Origin: Armatimonadota bacterium
GTDB taxonomy: Bacteria > Armatimonadota > Fimbriimonadia > Fimbriimonadales > Fimbriimonadaceae
DNA length: 64,000 nt
Direction of reading: 5' to 3'
Assembly (NCBI GenBank): GCA_018268315.1
Contig: JAFDWU010000002.1
Span: forward strand, 124,001 to 188,000
In this document: one piece after another, positions 1 to 7,903 of the stretch
Position numbering within the stretch: the stretch's first letter is position 1
How the letters are laid out: each line of letters begins with the position of its first letter
Made by a program: the position numbers and the translations under genes
Notes under the pieces: generated by a model
Database searches by the model: none
What the model was told of the DNA's origin: nothing
What the model saw: only the letters and a program-made list of their open reading frames with translations

Positions 1-216
1 TTCAAGCGCTGCGCGTTGAACGGCTTTTCATTTGATTTCGAAGCGCTGATGATCGCCCGCGATTTGAATCTAAAGATTGAGGAAATTCCCATTCGATGGG
101 CGCACCAAGAAGGCTCGAAAGTAGTTTTCTGGCGCGATTATCCGCGCGCATTGAAGGATCTTATTGCTCTGCGACTGAAAGGCAAGCAGTCGCGGCTGGA
201 GATTCGTGAACCCTGA
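1..216 (+). CDS. Polyprenyl-phosphate glycosyltransferase, GT2 family, C-terminal fragment
   Basis: An open frame enters from the window edge and ends at the TGA at 214-216, giving the last 71 residues of a protein. The stretch FDFEALMIARDLNLKIEEIP followed by IRW and GSKV resembles the C-terminal part of DPM1-type enzymes, which move a sugar from a nucleotide donor to a polyprenyl phosphate at the inner membrane. The catalytic N-terminus is outside the window, so the sugar and lipid cannot be stated. The methyltransferase that follows starts 11 nt inside this frame, which suggests one transcript for envelope or glycan synthesis. Confidence 0.7.
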   Translation, partial: FKRCALNGFSFDFEALMIARDLNLKIEEIPIRWAHQEGSKVVFWRDYPRALKDLIALRLKGKQSRLEIREP

Positions 217-949
217 AGAGTACACAAGGATGTACGAGCTGGAGGACCGCTACTGGTGGTTCGTCGGCCGCCGCACTTTGGCCCTCGGGTTACTGCGCAA
301 GTACTCCCATGTAGCCACTCCGAAAACCTTAGATTTAGGCTGTGGAACCGGTGTGATCTTTGGCAAGCTGAAGGAAGTTGCCGACCCCGTCGGGTTCGAT
401 TTCAGCCGTCTTGCTCTGCAATACTGCCGCAAGCGCGGGCTTGAGCCGATAGTGCAGGCGGACGCCCATCACCTGCCCGTTCAAGACAACCAGTTCGATG
501 CCGCGATATGCCTGGATGTCTACGAGCACCTCAAGGATGACTCGCAGGCGCTACGAGAAACATTCCGAGCCTTACGACCGGGAGGCATTCTCGTGCTCAG
601 CGTCCCTGCGCTGATGGCGCTGTGGGGGCCGCACGACGTGGCTCTGCACCACTTCCGGCGTTACACCCGCTCTCTGATGGCGTCCCGCCTGAAGGCGGTT
701 GGCTTTGAGATCGAGCGCCTCAGCTATTCGGTTTTCTTCCTCTTCCCCATCGTCATCTTTATCCGATTTCTCGAAAAGCGGCGCAAAGGCGAAGCGAAGG
801 CATCGCTGCCAAGCGTGCCGGACTGGATGAACCGCGCCTTGATTGGGCTCCAAGCTTTCGAGGCGAAGCTCATTGAATCGGTCCCTCTGCCATGGGGCAG
901 CAGCGTGGTCGCCGTTGCCCGCAAACCAATCGTAGAAGAAGCTAAATGA
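206..949 (+). CDS. Class I SAM-dependent methyltransferase
   Basis: The 247-residue protein has the Rossmann methyltransferase fold of the type 11 family. Motif I is LDLGCGTG at residues 42-49, the acidic ribose-binding region is around DFSRLA, and the motif IV region reads DAAICLDVYEHL. These bind S-adenosylmethionine. A hydrophobic stretch (SVFFLFPIVIFI) near residue 175 followed by basic residues may be a membrane-contacting segment. The start is a GTG inside the end of the upstream glycosyltransferase frame, and the stop overlaps the mqnA start as ATGA, so the three genes are probably translationally coupled. The substrate is unknown; the neighbour suggests a polyprenyl or glycan substrate, but that is only context. 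Confidence 0.75.
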   Translation: MNPEEYTRMYELEDRYWWFVGRRTLALGLLRKYSHVATPKTLDLGCGTGVIFGKLKEVADPVGFDFSRLALQYCRKRGLEPIVQADAHHLPVQDNQFDAAICLDVYEHLKDDSQALRETFRALRPGGILVLSVPALMALWGPHDVALHHFRRYTRSLMASRLKAVGFEIERLSYSVFFLFPIVIFIRFLEKRRKGEAKASLPSVPDWMNRALIGLQAFEAKLIESVPLPWGSSVVAVARKPIVEEAK

Positions 950-1728
950 AGCAATACCGAGTCGGATCAGTCCCTTACGTGAACGCCAAGCCTCTAGTTC
1001 ATCGCTTTGGCCGACCCGATTCCCCTGTCGATGTAGTGCTCGAAGTCCCCTCTCAGCTTCCCACTTTGCTGGAAAGCGGAAATGCGGACGCCATCCTCGT
1101 CAGCAGCTACGATTACCTTTCCACTCCCGGTCGCGCCTATGCTCCTGGCGTATGCATCGGCTCTCGCGGCGCGGTGGAGAGCGTTCGGCTTTTCTCTAAG
1201 GTCCCGATCAAAGGCATTGAGTCGCTGGCTCTTGATCAGAGTTCACTTACGAGCAACAACCTCGCGCTTGGGTTATTGGCGGATCGCTATCACATTCATC
1301 CGAACGCGCGCACGGCTCCGCCTTCGTTAGAGGGAATGCTTGCGCACTTCGATGCGTGCGTCCTCATAGGAGACATCGGCATGATGGCTCCCTCAGAAGG
1401 CCTCGTCGTGATGGATCTAGGCGCGGAGTGGGTTGAGCACACAAACCTGCCGTTCGTTTGGGCGCTGTGGGTATCGCAGGGCGAAACGCCTGCAGAGCTT
1501 GCCCGCCTGCTGCAAGAAGAAAGGGATTGGGGCGTTTCCAATGTGGAAGAAGTCGCCCGGCTGGCGTCGGTGCAAGCCCGGTGGCCGTATGAAACGACTT
1601 TGAATTACCTCTCCCAGACCATCGACTACACCTTGGATGCGAGCGCCGAACGCGGTCTTGCCGCCTACCGAGACTTACTTGAGCGTCATCTGCTAATCCG
1701 CAAGCACGAAGCCATCGCTCACTCATAG
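946..1728 (+). CDS. mqnA: Chorismate dehydratase MqnA (futalosine menaquinone pathway)
   Basis: The 260-residue protein opens with YRVGSVPYVNAKPLVHRF, the hallmark N-terminus of MqnA/MqnD-type periplasmic-binding-like enzymes. MqnA converts chorismate to 3-enolpyruvyl-benzoate, the first step of the futalosine route to menaquinone. Length and conserved blocks (SVESVRLFSK-like segment near residue 80, GDIGM near 143) fit MqnA. Other mqn genes are not in the window, so the pathway is dispersed here. The ATG overlaps the previous stop (ATGA). An MqnD assignment is less likely because of the NAKPL signature and length. Confidence 0.85.
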   Translation: MKQYRVGSVPYVNAKPLVHRFGRPDSPVDVVLEVPSQLPTLLESGNADAILVSSYDYLSTPGRAYAPGVCIGSRGAVESVRLFSKVPIKGIESLALDQSSLTSNNLALGLLADRYHIHPNARTAPPSLEGMLAHFDACVLIGDIGMMAPSEGLVVMDLGAEWVEHTNLPFVWALWVSQGETPAELARLLQEERDWGVSNVEEVARLASVQARWPYETTLNYLSQTIDYTLDASAERGLAAYRDLLERHLLIRKHEAIAHS

Positions 1729-1779
1729 TTAATTCCGTTTGGTGTCCGAAAACGGCGAGTTTCAACCAAGACGCCGCAC

Positions 1780-1785
1780 TATACT
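1780..1785 (+). promoter_or_regulatory. -10 element TATACT immediately before ada-alkA
   Basis: TATACT lies 6 nt before the ATG at 1792. Initiation about 7 nt downstream would put the transcript start on the start codon itself. There is no purine-rich ribosome site between them and no good -35 hexamer. This is one of at least eleven such arrangements in the window. Confidence 0.6.
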
Positions 1786-1791
1786 GATGGC

Positions 1792-3204
1792 ATGACTCTC
1801 GATTACGAGGCTTGCCACCGCGCTCTCGCCGCCCACGATTCGCGGTTCGACGGACTCTTCTTTGTGGCGGTGAAGACGACTGGCATTTATTGCCGCCCTG
1901 TCTGCACGGTTAAGCCGCCGAAGCGGGAAAACTGCACGTTCTACGAGAATGCGGCGATGGCGGAAAGCGCGGGCTACCGACCATGTCTGAAGTGCCGACC
2001 CGAACTTGCCCCCGGCCGCTCGATCATCGATTCCTCGAACACGCTCGCGAATTACGCACTACGAAGGCTAGAGCGCGGTGAGGAATCGGTCGCGACCATC
2101 GCCCAAAAGCTGAACATCACGCCGCGCCACCTGCACCGCGTGGTCCACGCGGCGATTGGGGTTTCGCCGGTCGAGTTTCTTCAAACGTCAAGGCTGCTGC
2201 ACGCAAAACGGCTGCTGGCAGATACCGCCATGCCCATCGGCGAAGTTGCGATGGCAAGCGGATTTGGCAGCCTGCGGCGGTTCAACGATGCCTTCCGCCA
2301 GCATTACCGGCTAACTCCAGGCAAGATGCGGCGCAAGCGCGTAAGCGAGGCAGATATCCTCACCTTCACGCTTGGCTATCGGCCGCCATACGATTGGGAA
2401 TCGCTCATCGGCTTCCTGGCGCCGAGGGCAATTAAGGGCGTCGAACATGTCGCGGACGGGGTCTATCGCCGAACATGGCGACACCGCAAGCACTCCGGAT
2501 GGTTTGCGGTTCGGAATCTTCCAGAAAAGAAATCCGTCGAGGTCAGCGTCTCCGCAAGCTTGGCTTGCTGTGTGCCCGCATTGATTTCCGTCATACGCAA
2601 CTTGTGCGATCTCAACGCCGAGCCGGATGTCATCGCGCAAACCCTCGGCCCGCTTGCCTCGTGCTCGCCCGGATTACGAGTGCCAGGATGCGCCGATGGC
2701 TTCGAGATGGCAATCAGGGCGATCCTCGGCCAACAGGTCAGCGTGACCGGCGCTAGTACGCTCGCTGGGCGGTTTGCCGCCAAGTTTGGCGAGCCGATTG
2801 AGACTCCGTTTCCGGAACTCACGACCCTTACGCCGCAAGCTCAGGACATCGCCGCCACGTCGACGGAAGAGATCGCCACCATTGGCATCCCAGCGAGCCG
2901 GGCACGAACGATCAAGGCGCTTGCGGAAGCCGTCGCGGATGGTCTTGAACTGCGGCCCGGAGCGCCTCCGGAGTGCCTTGCAAGCAGCCTCACTGCGCTG
3001 CCGGGAATCGGAGACTGGACTGCCCAATACCTGCTGATGCGCGCAGCCGCCTGGCCGGACGCCTTTCCCAGTGGCGATCTTGGCATCCAGAAAGCCCTCG
3101 GTCTCAACACCCCCCAAGAAATCGAAGCCGCCTCCCAAGCATGGAGGCCCTGGCGAAGCTATGCGGCGATGCACCTCTGGCAATCGCTGAAGGAGAAAGA
3201 ATGA
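1792..3204 (+). CDS. Ada zinc/AraC regulator fused to AlkA 3-methyladenine glycosylase
   Basis: The 470 residues comprise four parts. An Ada-type zinc domain has cysteines C34, C38, C65 and C68; C34 sits where Ada accepts methyl from phosphotriesters. An AraC-type double helix-turn-helix spans about 85-185. An AlkA N-terminal domain follows at about 190-300. A helix-hairpin-helix glycosylase domain includes LPGIGDWTAQY and the catalytic aspartate region FPSGDLG. Such Ada-AlkA fusions sense alkylation damage, activate their own genes and excise alkylated bases. The O6-methylguanine methyltransferase half of E. coli Ada is missing but is encoded by the next gene, which overlaps by 4 nt. The mRNA is probably leaderless. 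Confidence 0.9.
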   Translation: MTLDYEACHRALAAHDSRFDGLFFVAVKTTGIYCRPVCTVKPPKRENCTFYENAAMAESAGYRPCLKCRPELAPGRSIIDSSNTLANYALRRLERGEESVATIAQKLNITPRHLHRVVHAAIGVSPVEFLQTSRLLHAKRLLADTAMPIGEVAMASGFGSLRRFNDAFRQHYRLTPGKMRRKRVSEADILTFTLGYRPPYDWESLIGFLAPRAIKGVEHVADGVYRRTWRHRKHSGWFAVRNLPEKKSVEVSVSASLACCVPALISVIRNLCDLNAEPDVIAQTLGPLASCSPGLRVPGCADGFEMAIRAILGQQVSVTGASTLAGRFAAKFGEPIETPFPELTTLTPQAQDIAATSTEEIATIGIPASRARTIKALAEAVADGLELRPGAPPECLASSLTALPGIGDWTAQYLLMRAAAWPDAFPSGDLGIQKALGLNTPQEIEAASQAWRPWRSYAAMHLWQSLKEKE

Positions 3205-3701
3205 AATACACCTACATCCCCAGCCCAATTGGAAGGCTGATGCTTGCAAGCGACGGCGAGGCAATCACCGGCCTAACCATGGAAGTGAACCAATACGGCC
3301 CAGAGGTTGAAGAAGGCTGGCAACAAGACGATGAACTTCCGCTCTTCAAACGGGCCAAGACGCAACTTGAAGAGTATTTCGCAGGCAAGCGCACGACCTT
3401 CGATTTGCCTCTTAAGATGATCGGCACAGATTTCCAGAAGCGGGTTTGGCAAGAACTTGAGCGAATTCCATTCGGAGAAACAATCTCTTACCAAGAGCTT
3501 GCAAAAAGAGTTGGCTCGGAAAAGGCTTCACGGGCGGTTGGCCAGGCGAACGGGCACAATCCAGTTTCCATCTTCGTTCCCTGCCACCGCGTGATCAATG
3601 CTTCAGGCAAGCTGGGCGGCTACGGCGGAGGGCTACCACGCAAGGAGTTTCTGTTAGAACTGGAGCAGAAGCAGGCGAACCTATTTAGCCATGCCCAATA
3701 A
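3201..3701 (+). CDS. ogt: Methylated-DNA--protein-cysteine S-methyltransferase
   Basis: The 166-residue enzyme has the PCHRV active site with acceptor Cys128, the helix-turn-helix arginine-finger region SRAVGQANGHNP just before it, and the C-terminal GYGGG loop. It irreversibly takes the methyl group from O6-methylguanine. I chose the ATG at 3201 because it overlaps the ada-alkA stop as ATGA; the frame is open further upstream, but that part runs inside the fusion gene. With the Ada-AlkA fusion it makes a complete adaptive-response set split over two proteins. A strong hairpin ends the unit just downstream. Confidence 0.92.
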   Translation: MKYTYIPSPIGRLMLASDGEAITGLTMEVNQYGPEVEEGWQQDDELPLFKRAKTQLEEYFAGKRTTFDLPLKMIGTDFQKRVWQELERIPFGETISYQELAKRVGSEKASRAVGQANGHNPVSIFVPCHRVINASGKLGGYGGGLPRKEFLLELEQKQANLFSHAQ

Positions 3702-3707
3702 TGAAAA

Positions 3708-3735
3708 GGCGCGAGGCCTCTTGTCACCTCGCGCC
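3708..3735. terminator. Bidirectional intrinsic terminator between ogt and the Lys-rich repeat gene
   Basis: GGCGCGAGG (3708-3716) pairs perfectly with CCTCGCGCC (3727-3735). AAAA precedes the stem and ATTTTC follows it, so it can terminate both the rightward ogt transcript and the leftward gene that ends at 3757. Confidence 0.8.
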
Positions 3736-3756
3736 ATTTTCGAATCCCGTCCTGGC

Positions 3757-4047
3757 TTACTTCTTCTTGCCAGCCTTCTTGTCGGTCTTCTTGTCAGTCT
3801 TCTTGATGAAGCGACCGGTCTTCGGATCGCGAGCCGGACCCTTCTTAACCATCTTGGCATCAGCCTTCTTCATGAAGCGGCCCGTCTTCGGGTCGCGCGG
3901 CGGAAGCTTCTTAGCGGTCTTCTTCGAAGCCGTCTTGGCATCCTTCTTCATGAACTTGCCGGTCTTCGGGTCTCGAGCCGGACCCTGAGCCATAAGGCCA
4001 GGTACCAGCGACAACGCGAGTGCGAGTGCGATAAATTTCTTGATCAT
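3757..4047 (-). CDS. Exported Lys-rich protein with three RDPKTG repeats
   Basis: I do not recognise the family. Residues 1-20 form a signal peptide (MIKKF, hydrophobic core, cleavage expected after LMA). The mature 76 residues contain 25 Lys and 5 Arg. A repeat RDPKTG[RK]F[MI]KK occurs at residues 25-35, 51-61 and 73-83, separated by Lys/Ala/Asp linkers. The start is supported by AGGAGAAAC upstream. No cysteines or hydrophobic core are present, so the mature protein is probably disordered or binds a polyanion such as LPS, extracellular DNA or cell-wall polymer; that role is inference. It is monocistronic and ends at the shared hairpin 3708-3735. Confidence 0.75.
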   Translation of the reverse strand: MIKKFIALALALSLVPGLMAQGPARDPKTGKFMKKDAKTASKKTAKKLPPRDPKTGRFMKKADAKMVKKGPARDPKTGRFIKKTDKKTDKKAGKKK

Positions 4048-4130
4048 TTGATGAGTTTCTCCTGTTATTACGGCTTACGCCCGGGCATCAAGGATACCAG
4101 TGGGCTGCGCCGAGAAATTTAGACGACTTT

Positions 4131-4553
4131 TTAGTCAACGCGGAATAAAAATCGCGCGTTCCCAAGGGCAAATTCTGTCCCGTCGGTTAATTCCGCCATT
4201 TCAACTCGCGCGAAATCTCCATCCTGGAGCACAAATGTGCCGTTCGAGGAGCCCATATCGTGGATCATCCACGCGCCGTCCTCATTCGTGATCTTTGCGT
4301 GCTTGCGGCTCACGTAAGAACTCTCCGGAATGCTCGCAAGATCAACGTCGATTGGCCCAACGGAAGGGTCAAACCGCCCGATAATCGCGGGCGGGTTCAC
4401 GGGGAAAACGTCATCCGTTTCGACTCCGCCCCGCTTAACAACAATCCGGGCGTTACCGGCAGGAGCTTCTTGCTCGGGCGCTTCGGCCTGCGGCTCTTCG
4501 TGAACGGCTTCATCGGCGGCTTCGGTGTCAATTACTGCGGGTTCGTCTGTCAT
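4131..4553 (-). CDS. FHA-domain protein with acidic N-terminal tail
   Basis: Of the 140 residues, about 1-34 are Glu/Ala/Pro-rich and probably disordered. The rest is a forkhead-associated domain with GRFDP at 59-63, SRKHA at 82-86 and GSSNGTF at 101-107, the residues that bind phosphothreonine peptides. No other domain is attached, so it is a free adaptor. It lies 34 nt downstream of thiN on the same strand, with GGAG ahead of its ATG, so the two are probably co-transcribed. No Ser/Thr kinase lies in the window, and the phosphopeptide partner is unknown. Confidence 0.88.
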   Translation of the reverse strand: MTDEPAVIDTEAADEAVHEEPQAEAPEQEAPAGNARIVVKRGGVETDDVFPVNPPAIIGRFDPSVGPIDVDLASIPESSYVSRKHAKITNEDGAWMIHDMGSSNGTFVLQDGDFARVEMAELTDGTEFALGNARFLFRVD

Positions 4554-4587
4554 CGGGTAACTCCATCATTTCTAACGACGGTAACCG

Positions 4588-5247
4588 TCATTTTGCACGT
4601 TCGACTGCAATTTCTTCCCAGGTCGGGGCGGCTTCCTCATCTGACTCCTGCACGAGCAAGGCAATGCCCGATGCCAGTGAGAGGCTCACTCGGCCCCCAT
4701 CGGCCACGTTCGAGATACTTGTGAGGCCGCCTGGCGTCATCGCCACTTTGTTCAAGGGCCACTTGACGCCCGTAACCGAAACATGTTCACATGGCAGCAG
4801 CGGAATGACTCCAATTTTGGCCCCGGACTTCACTTCAATCGATACCGTGCCGGGATGCACCACGTAGCTGAGGGAGCGACGTCCGAGGAGCCGAACATCA
4901 AGTTTGCTGCGCATCGCACTATGGACGGTTGCCAAAACGTGGGCAAGATCGTCTCCCTCGAAGCAGGTGACAGTGATTGCATGAAACCCAAGCTCTTGAG
5001 CTTCCGCAAATAGCTTGTCGCAATCGGTGGTGTGCTGGTCCTCGCTTTGAGAGTGCCTTTTTGCGTGCAACAGCGCCTCTGGCAATACCGAATCAAAATC
5101 CCCCACTACCAGATCGGGCCGTACCGGTGTGTGCAGGAAGGCGTTTGCTCCTCCGTCTGCCGCCAGTACATAGTCCGCTGTTTGCGCCCATCGCAGCAAT
5201 TTTTCTTTGCTCAGATCACCCCCACCAAGAACCCCTAAAACTTTCAT
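4588..5247 (-). CDS. thiN: Thiamine pyrophosphokinase
   Basis: The 219-residue enzyme transfers pyrophosphate from ATP to thiamine, giving thiamine diphosphate. The family landmarks are all visible: ADGGAN at 30-35, GDFDS at 49-53 and DQHTTDCDK at 70-78, followed by the C-terminal beta-barrel that holds thiamine. The C-terminus has an acidic extension past the usual end. It heads the short thiN-FHA unit and is divergent from dnaA across 131 bp. A THI-box riboswitch is not evident in that gap. Confidence 0.88.
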   Translation of the reverse strand: MKVLGVLGGGDLSKEKLLRWAQTADYVLAADGGANAFLHTPVRPDLVVGDFDSVLPEALLHAKRHSQSEDQHTTDCDKLFAEAQELGFHAITVTCFEGDDLAHVLATVHSAMRSKLDVRLLGRRSLSYVVHPGTVSIEVKSGAKIGVIPLLPCEHVSVTGVKWPLNKVAMTPGGLTSISNVADGGRVSLSLASGIALLVQESDEEAAPTWEEIAVERAK

Positions 5248-5316
5248 AGCAGTGTTCTAGTTCACCCCGTCATAACGCCCGCAAAAATTCGGGGAAATCT
5301 GCCCCGCTTTTGTCTG

Positions 5317-5345
5317 TTGCATCCTGTACATCATGCCTGTATACT
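5317..5345 (+). promoter_or_regulatory. dnaA promoter
   Basis: TTGCAT (5317-5322) and TATACT (5340-5345) are separated by 17 bp, a near-consensus sigma-70 promoter. Initiation near 5352 leaves a leader of about 27 nt before the ATG at 5379. It also argues against starting the protein at the upstream in-frame codon 5310, which would lie before the transcript. Confidence 0.7.
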
Positions 5346-5378
5346 GCACTTCTCCACCCCCCTTTGGGCTTACTGGAA

Positions 5379-6782
5379 ATGTCCAAACAATACACACTTT
5401 ACGACACTGCTGAATTGATACATCTTCGCGCTGCATGGGATCGAGTTCTAAAGCGCCTCAGCGTTGAGACCCCCACCGCTTGGTTCAATCGCTTCCTTGT
5501 ACCGCTACGCCCAGTGAAGTTTGAAGGCAATGTTGTCACCGTCGAGGTCCCCGGAAGATTTTGCTACGAATGGGTGACCGGACGCTTTAGCCAAGCCCTG
5601 AAAAGCTTCCTTGAGGAAGAACTCGGACACCGAGTGGAGATCGATTTCAAGCTGACGCTTCAGGAAAAGCCAGACGAAGGGCTAGCGTTTGCCGATACCG
5701 CCGCCATCGCAACTTCGGGCGCTACCATTCCTGGGCCGCTGCTTGAAGCCCGCATGGAACCGAATCCGCGTTTTACGTTCGACAATTTTGTCGTCGGGCA
5801 AAGCAACCGTATGGCCCACGCCGGCGCCAAGATGGTCGCCGCCGCGCCGGGCAGCAAATTCAATCCGCTGTTCATCTACGGGCCTTCCGGCCTTGGCAAA
5901 ACGCACCTGCTGCATGCCATCGCGAACGTTCTGACCATCGATCCGAACACCCAGGTCACCTACACCTCAGCGCAAACATTTGCCGAGCAGTTCATCGTCG
6001 CCATTCAGAACAACAAGGTTGACCAATTCCGCAAGGTCCAGCGCAACACCAGCGTATGGCTCGTTGACGATATCCAGTTCATCCTTGGCAAGGATAAGAC
6101 GCAGGAAGAAATCTTCCACACCTACAACACGCTGCACTCGCTGGGCAAGCAAATCGTGATCTGCGCGGATCGCTCACCGCGCGAGCTTTTCGCGATGGAT
6201 GAGCGGCTGAAGTCTCGTTTCGAGGCCGGCCTCGTCGCAGACATTCAAATGCCGGACACGGAGACGCGCTGCGCAATCGTTCTGAGCAAGGCGCTTCAGG
6301 AGCATCTTCCCATCAGCCACGAAGTGGCTATGTACCTAGCCGACAACGTTCCCGGCAACATTCGAATTCTTGAAGGCGCGCTCACTAAGCTCGCACTGCA
6401 AAGCAGCCTGGACAATCGGCCAATCGATATCGATCTGGCGAAGGAAGTGGTTAGCCAGCACTACCAAGCGCCGACCTTTGTAAAGCCTTCCGCCGAGCAA
6501 GTGCTCTCGGCAGTGGCAAGACAAACAAGGATTAGCGTGAACGAGATCAAGAGCGGCTCAAGGAAGGCGCCGATTGCAAAGGCGCGCCACATCGGAATCT
6601 ACGTCACCCGTGAGGTAACTCACGATTCTTGGAATTTCATCGCCGGAGTATTCGGCAACCGAGATCACACCTCGGCGCTGCACGGCTATAACCGAATTCA
6701 GGAGTTGATCAAGGTTGACCCGGATTTGGACCGAGTCGTGAATATGCTAATTCGGGAGTTCATTCCGCCGTCGGCGAAATGA
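5379..6782 (+). CDS. dnaA: Chromosomal replication initiator DnaA
   Basis: With the start at ATG 5379 the protein has 467 residues. Domain I (DnaB/DnaA contact) covers about 1-90, a short linker follows, and the AAA+ domain III begins near FTFDNFVVG. Walker A is GPSGLGKT at 168-175 and Walker B is VWLVDDIQF. Domain IV ends with the DnaA-box-binding signature DHTSALHGYNRI. It binds origin boxes and opens the duplex. Neighbours are unusual: no dnaN, gyrB or rpmH follows, and I saw no cluster of TTATCCACA-like boxes beside it, so the origin may be elsewhere. Confidence 0.95.
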   Translation: MSKQYTLYDTAELIHLRAAWDRVLKRLSVETPTAWFNRFLVPLRPVKFEGNVVTVEVPGRFCYEWVTGRFSQALKSFLEEELGHRVEIDFKLTLQEKPDEGLAFADTAAIATSGATIPGPLLEARMEPNPRFTFDNFVVGQSNRMAHAGAKMVAAAPGSKFNPLFIYGPSGLGKTHLLHAIANVLTIDPNTQVTYTSAQTFAEQFIVAIQNNKVDQFRKVQRNTSVWLVDDIQFILGKDKTQEEIFHTYNTLHSLGKQIVICADRSPRELFAMDERLKSRFEAGLVADIQMPDTETRCAIVLSKALQEHLPISHEVAMYLADNVPGNIRILEGALTKLALQSSLDNRPIDIDLAKEVVSQHYQAPTFVKPSAEQVLSAVARQTRISVNEIKSGSRKAPIAKARHIGIYVTREVTHDSWNFIAGVFGNRDHTSALHGYNRIQELIKVDPDLDRVVNMLIREFIPPSAK

Positions 6783-6809
6783 ACCCCGAGGACAATCATT
6801 CGCACGCGC

Positions 6810-7070
6810 TTAAGCGAGTACGTCGATTGGATCAGCCACAGGCGATCCGCCCGAAAACGGCTGGAAATATCCGTTGCCACCGCCCGTACCGCTCTGCGGC
6901 GGTCGAACGAGCGTCGAGCTGAATCCCTGATCTTTCGAAGCAGGTGCACCCGCCGTAGCATTTGCTGCCCCGGCTGGCGGAGCGTCCACACGATGATGCA
7001 ATCCACCGTGATGGGCGTACCTTCCAGTACTGGCCTGCGCTACAAGCGGACTTGACATGATGTTGGTCAT
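6810..7070 (-). CDS. Small Gly/Pro/Ala-rich protein of unknown function
   Basis: The 86-residue protein (starting MTNIMSSPLV) is not recognised. The start is chosen because AAGGAGGA lies just upstream, one of the best ribosome sites in the window; an in-frame start 18 codons earlier lacks this. Composition is low-complexity: a His-rich patch HHGGLHHR near residue 20, an Ala/Pro/Gly stretch, then SGTGGGNGYFQPFSGG. There is no signal peptide, membrane segment or Cys. It converges on dnaA with a 27-nt gap. Low complexity suggests disorder or a structural role, but nothing more can be said. Confidence 0.6.
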   Translation of the reverse strand: MTNIMSSPLVAQASTGRYAHHGGLHHRVDAPPAGAANATAGAPASKDQGFSSTLVRPPQSGTGGGNGYFQPFSGGSPVADPIDVLA

Positions 7071-7144
7071 CTCTTCCTCCTTTTGGTCTGCAATTACAAT
7101 TGTCGGTTTGCCAATCGCAAACAACCAGTCTTTTTACAGGGTCT

Positions 7145-7903
7145 TTACTTGGCGGGATACGCGGTGAGCCGATAACCGCTCGCAAGGGCAAGGATCGTCG
7201 TCTCGAGCGCGGAAACCGCCGCCTCAAAGATTCTTATTCCTTTTTCTGCGGTTGCCAAAGAAGCGTAACCAATCGATCCCTCTTCGCTGAGTTCCTTGAA
7301 GTTGTGGACCATCCCCGCCACCGGCGGCTTAAGTCCGTCATCGCGCAACTTGTCTTTCTTCACCAGTTGGGGTGAGAGATGCAGCACCAGACTAGCTTCC
7401 GCTTCATCGGCGTGGTGCATACCCTTGTCGGGACCATCCAGAATAGCAGCCAGCTGTTCCTGAATCTGAAGGAAGTAGCAGAAGTTACAAAGCAGAAGTT
7501 CTTCGCGCGTGTGCTTCAGTTCCCGCAGGGCTACGCCGATGGGGTCGATATTGCCTCCGTGGCCGTTCACCACCACGAACTTTCGAAAGCCATGCGGCAC
7601 AAGCGATTCAATGACCGACTTGATGGCGCCCTGATAGGTTGGGAAATCTGCACTGAGGGTGCCCGAGTAGCCAAGATGGTGGGCTGAGGCGCCCAGCCAA
7701 AGGCACGGTGTGAGCAAAACATCTTTCGAATGACGCTTCTCGGCCTCCTCGGCAATGCGCCCCGCGATTAGGCTGTCCGTCACAAGCGGCAGATGGGTTC
7801 CATGCTGCTCCACCGCGCCGGTAGGGATGACTACCACTATTTCGCGCGAAAGGGCGTCAACTTCTTGCCATGTCAAGTTCTGCAGTATCACGCGAACCAT
7901 CAT
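7145..7903 (-). CDS. Creatininase-family amidohydrolase
   Basis: The protein is about 252 residues and has the metal-ligand pattern of the creatininase family: EQHGTHLPL, TDS shortly after, NGHGGN in the middle and HADEAEAS later. Members cleave cyclic or linear amides (creatinine, formamide intermediates, the mycofactocin precursor) using a dinuclear metal site. The substrate is not predictable here. I start at ATG 7903, one of two tandem ATGs; either choice overlaps the 3-prime end of sbcC by more than 40 nt, so it is the last gene of a sbcD-sbcC-creatininase unit. A longer start at 7948 is possible but adds unconserved residues. Confidence 0.8.
   Translation of the reverse strand: MMVRVILQNLTWQEVDALSREIVVVIPTGAVEQHGTHLPLVTDSLIAGRIAEEAEKRHSKDVLLTPCLWLGASAHHLGYSGTLSADFPTYQGAIKSVIESLVPHGFRKFVVVNGHGGNIDPIGVALRELKHTREELLLCNFCYFLQIQEQLAAILDGPDKGMHHADEAEASLVLHLSPQLVKKDKLRDDGLKPPVAGMVHNFKELSEEGSIGYASLATAEKGIRIFEAAVSALETTILALASGYRLTAYPAK

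Noticed and set aside
5310-5378. Longer DnaA start at 5310
   Set aside because: The extra 23 residues are unlike DnaA domain I and the promoter (5317-5345) lies inside them, so the transcript begins later.
5249-5378. Replication origin beside dnaA
   Set aside because: No cluster of TTATCCACA-like boxes or AT-rich unwinding stretch is visible in the 131-bp gap; dnaA alone does not mark an origin.
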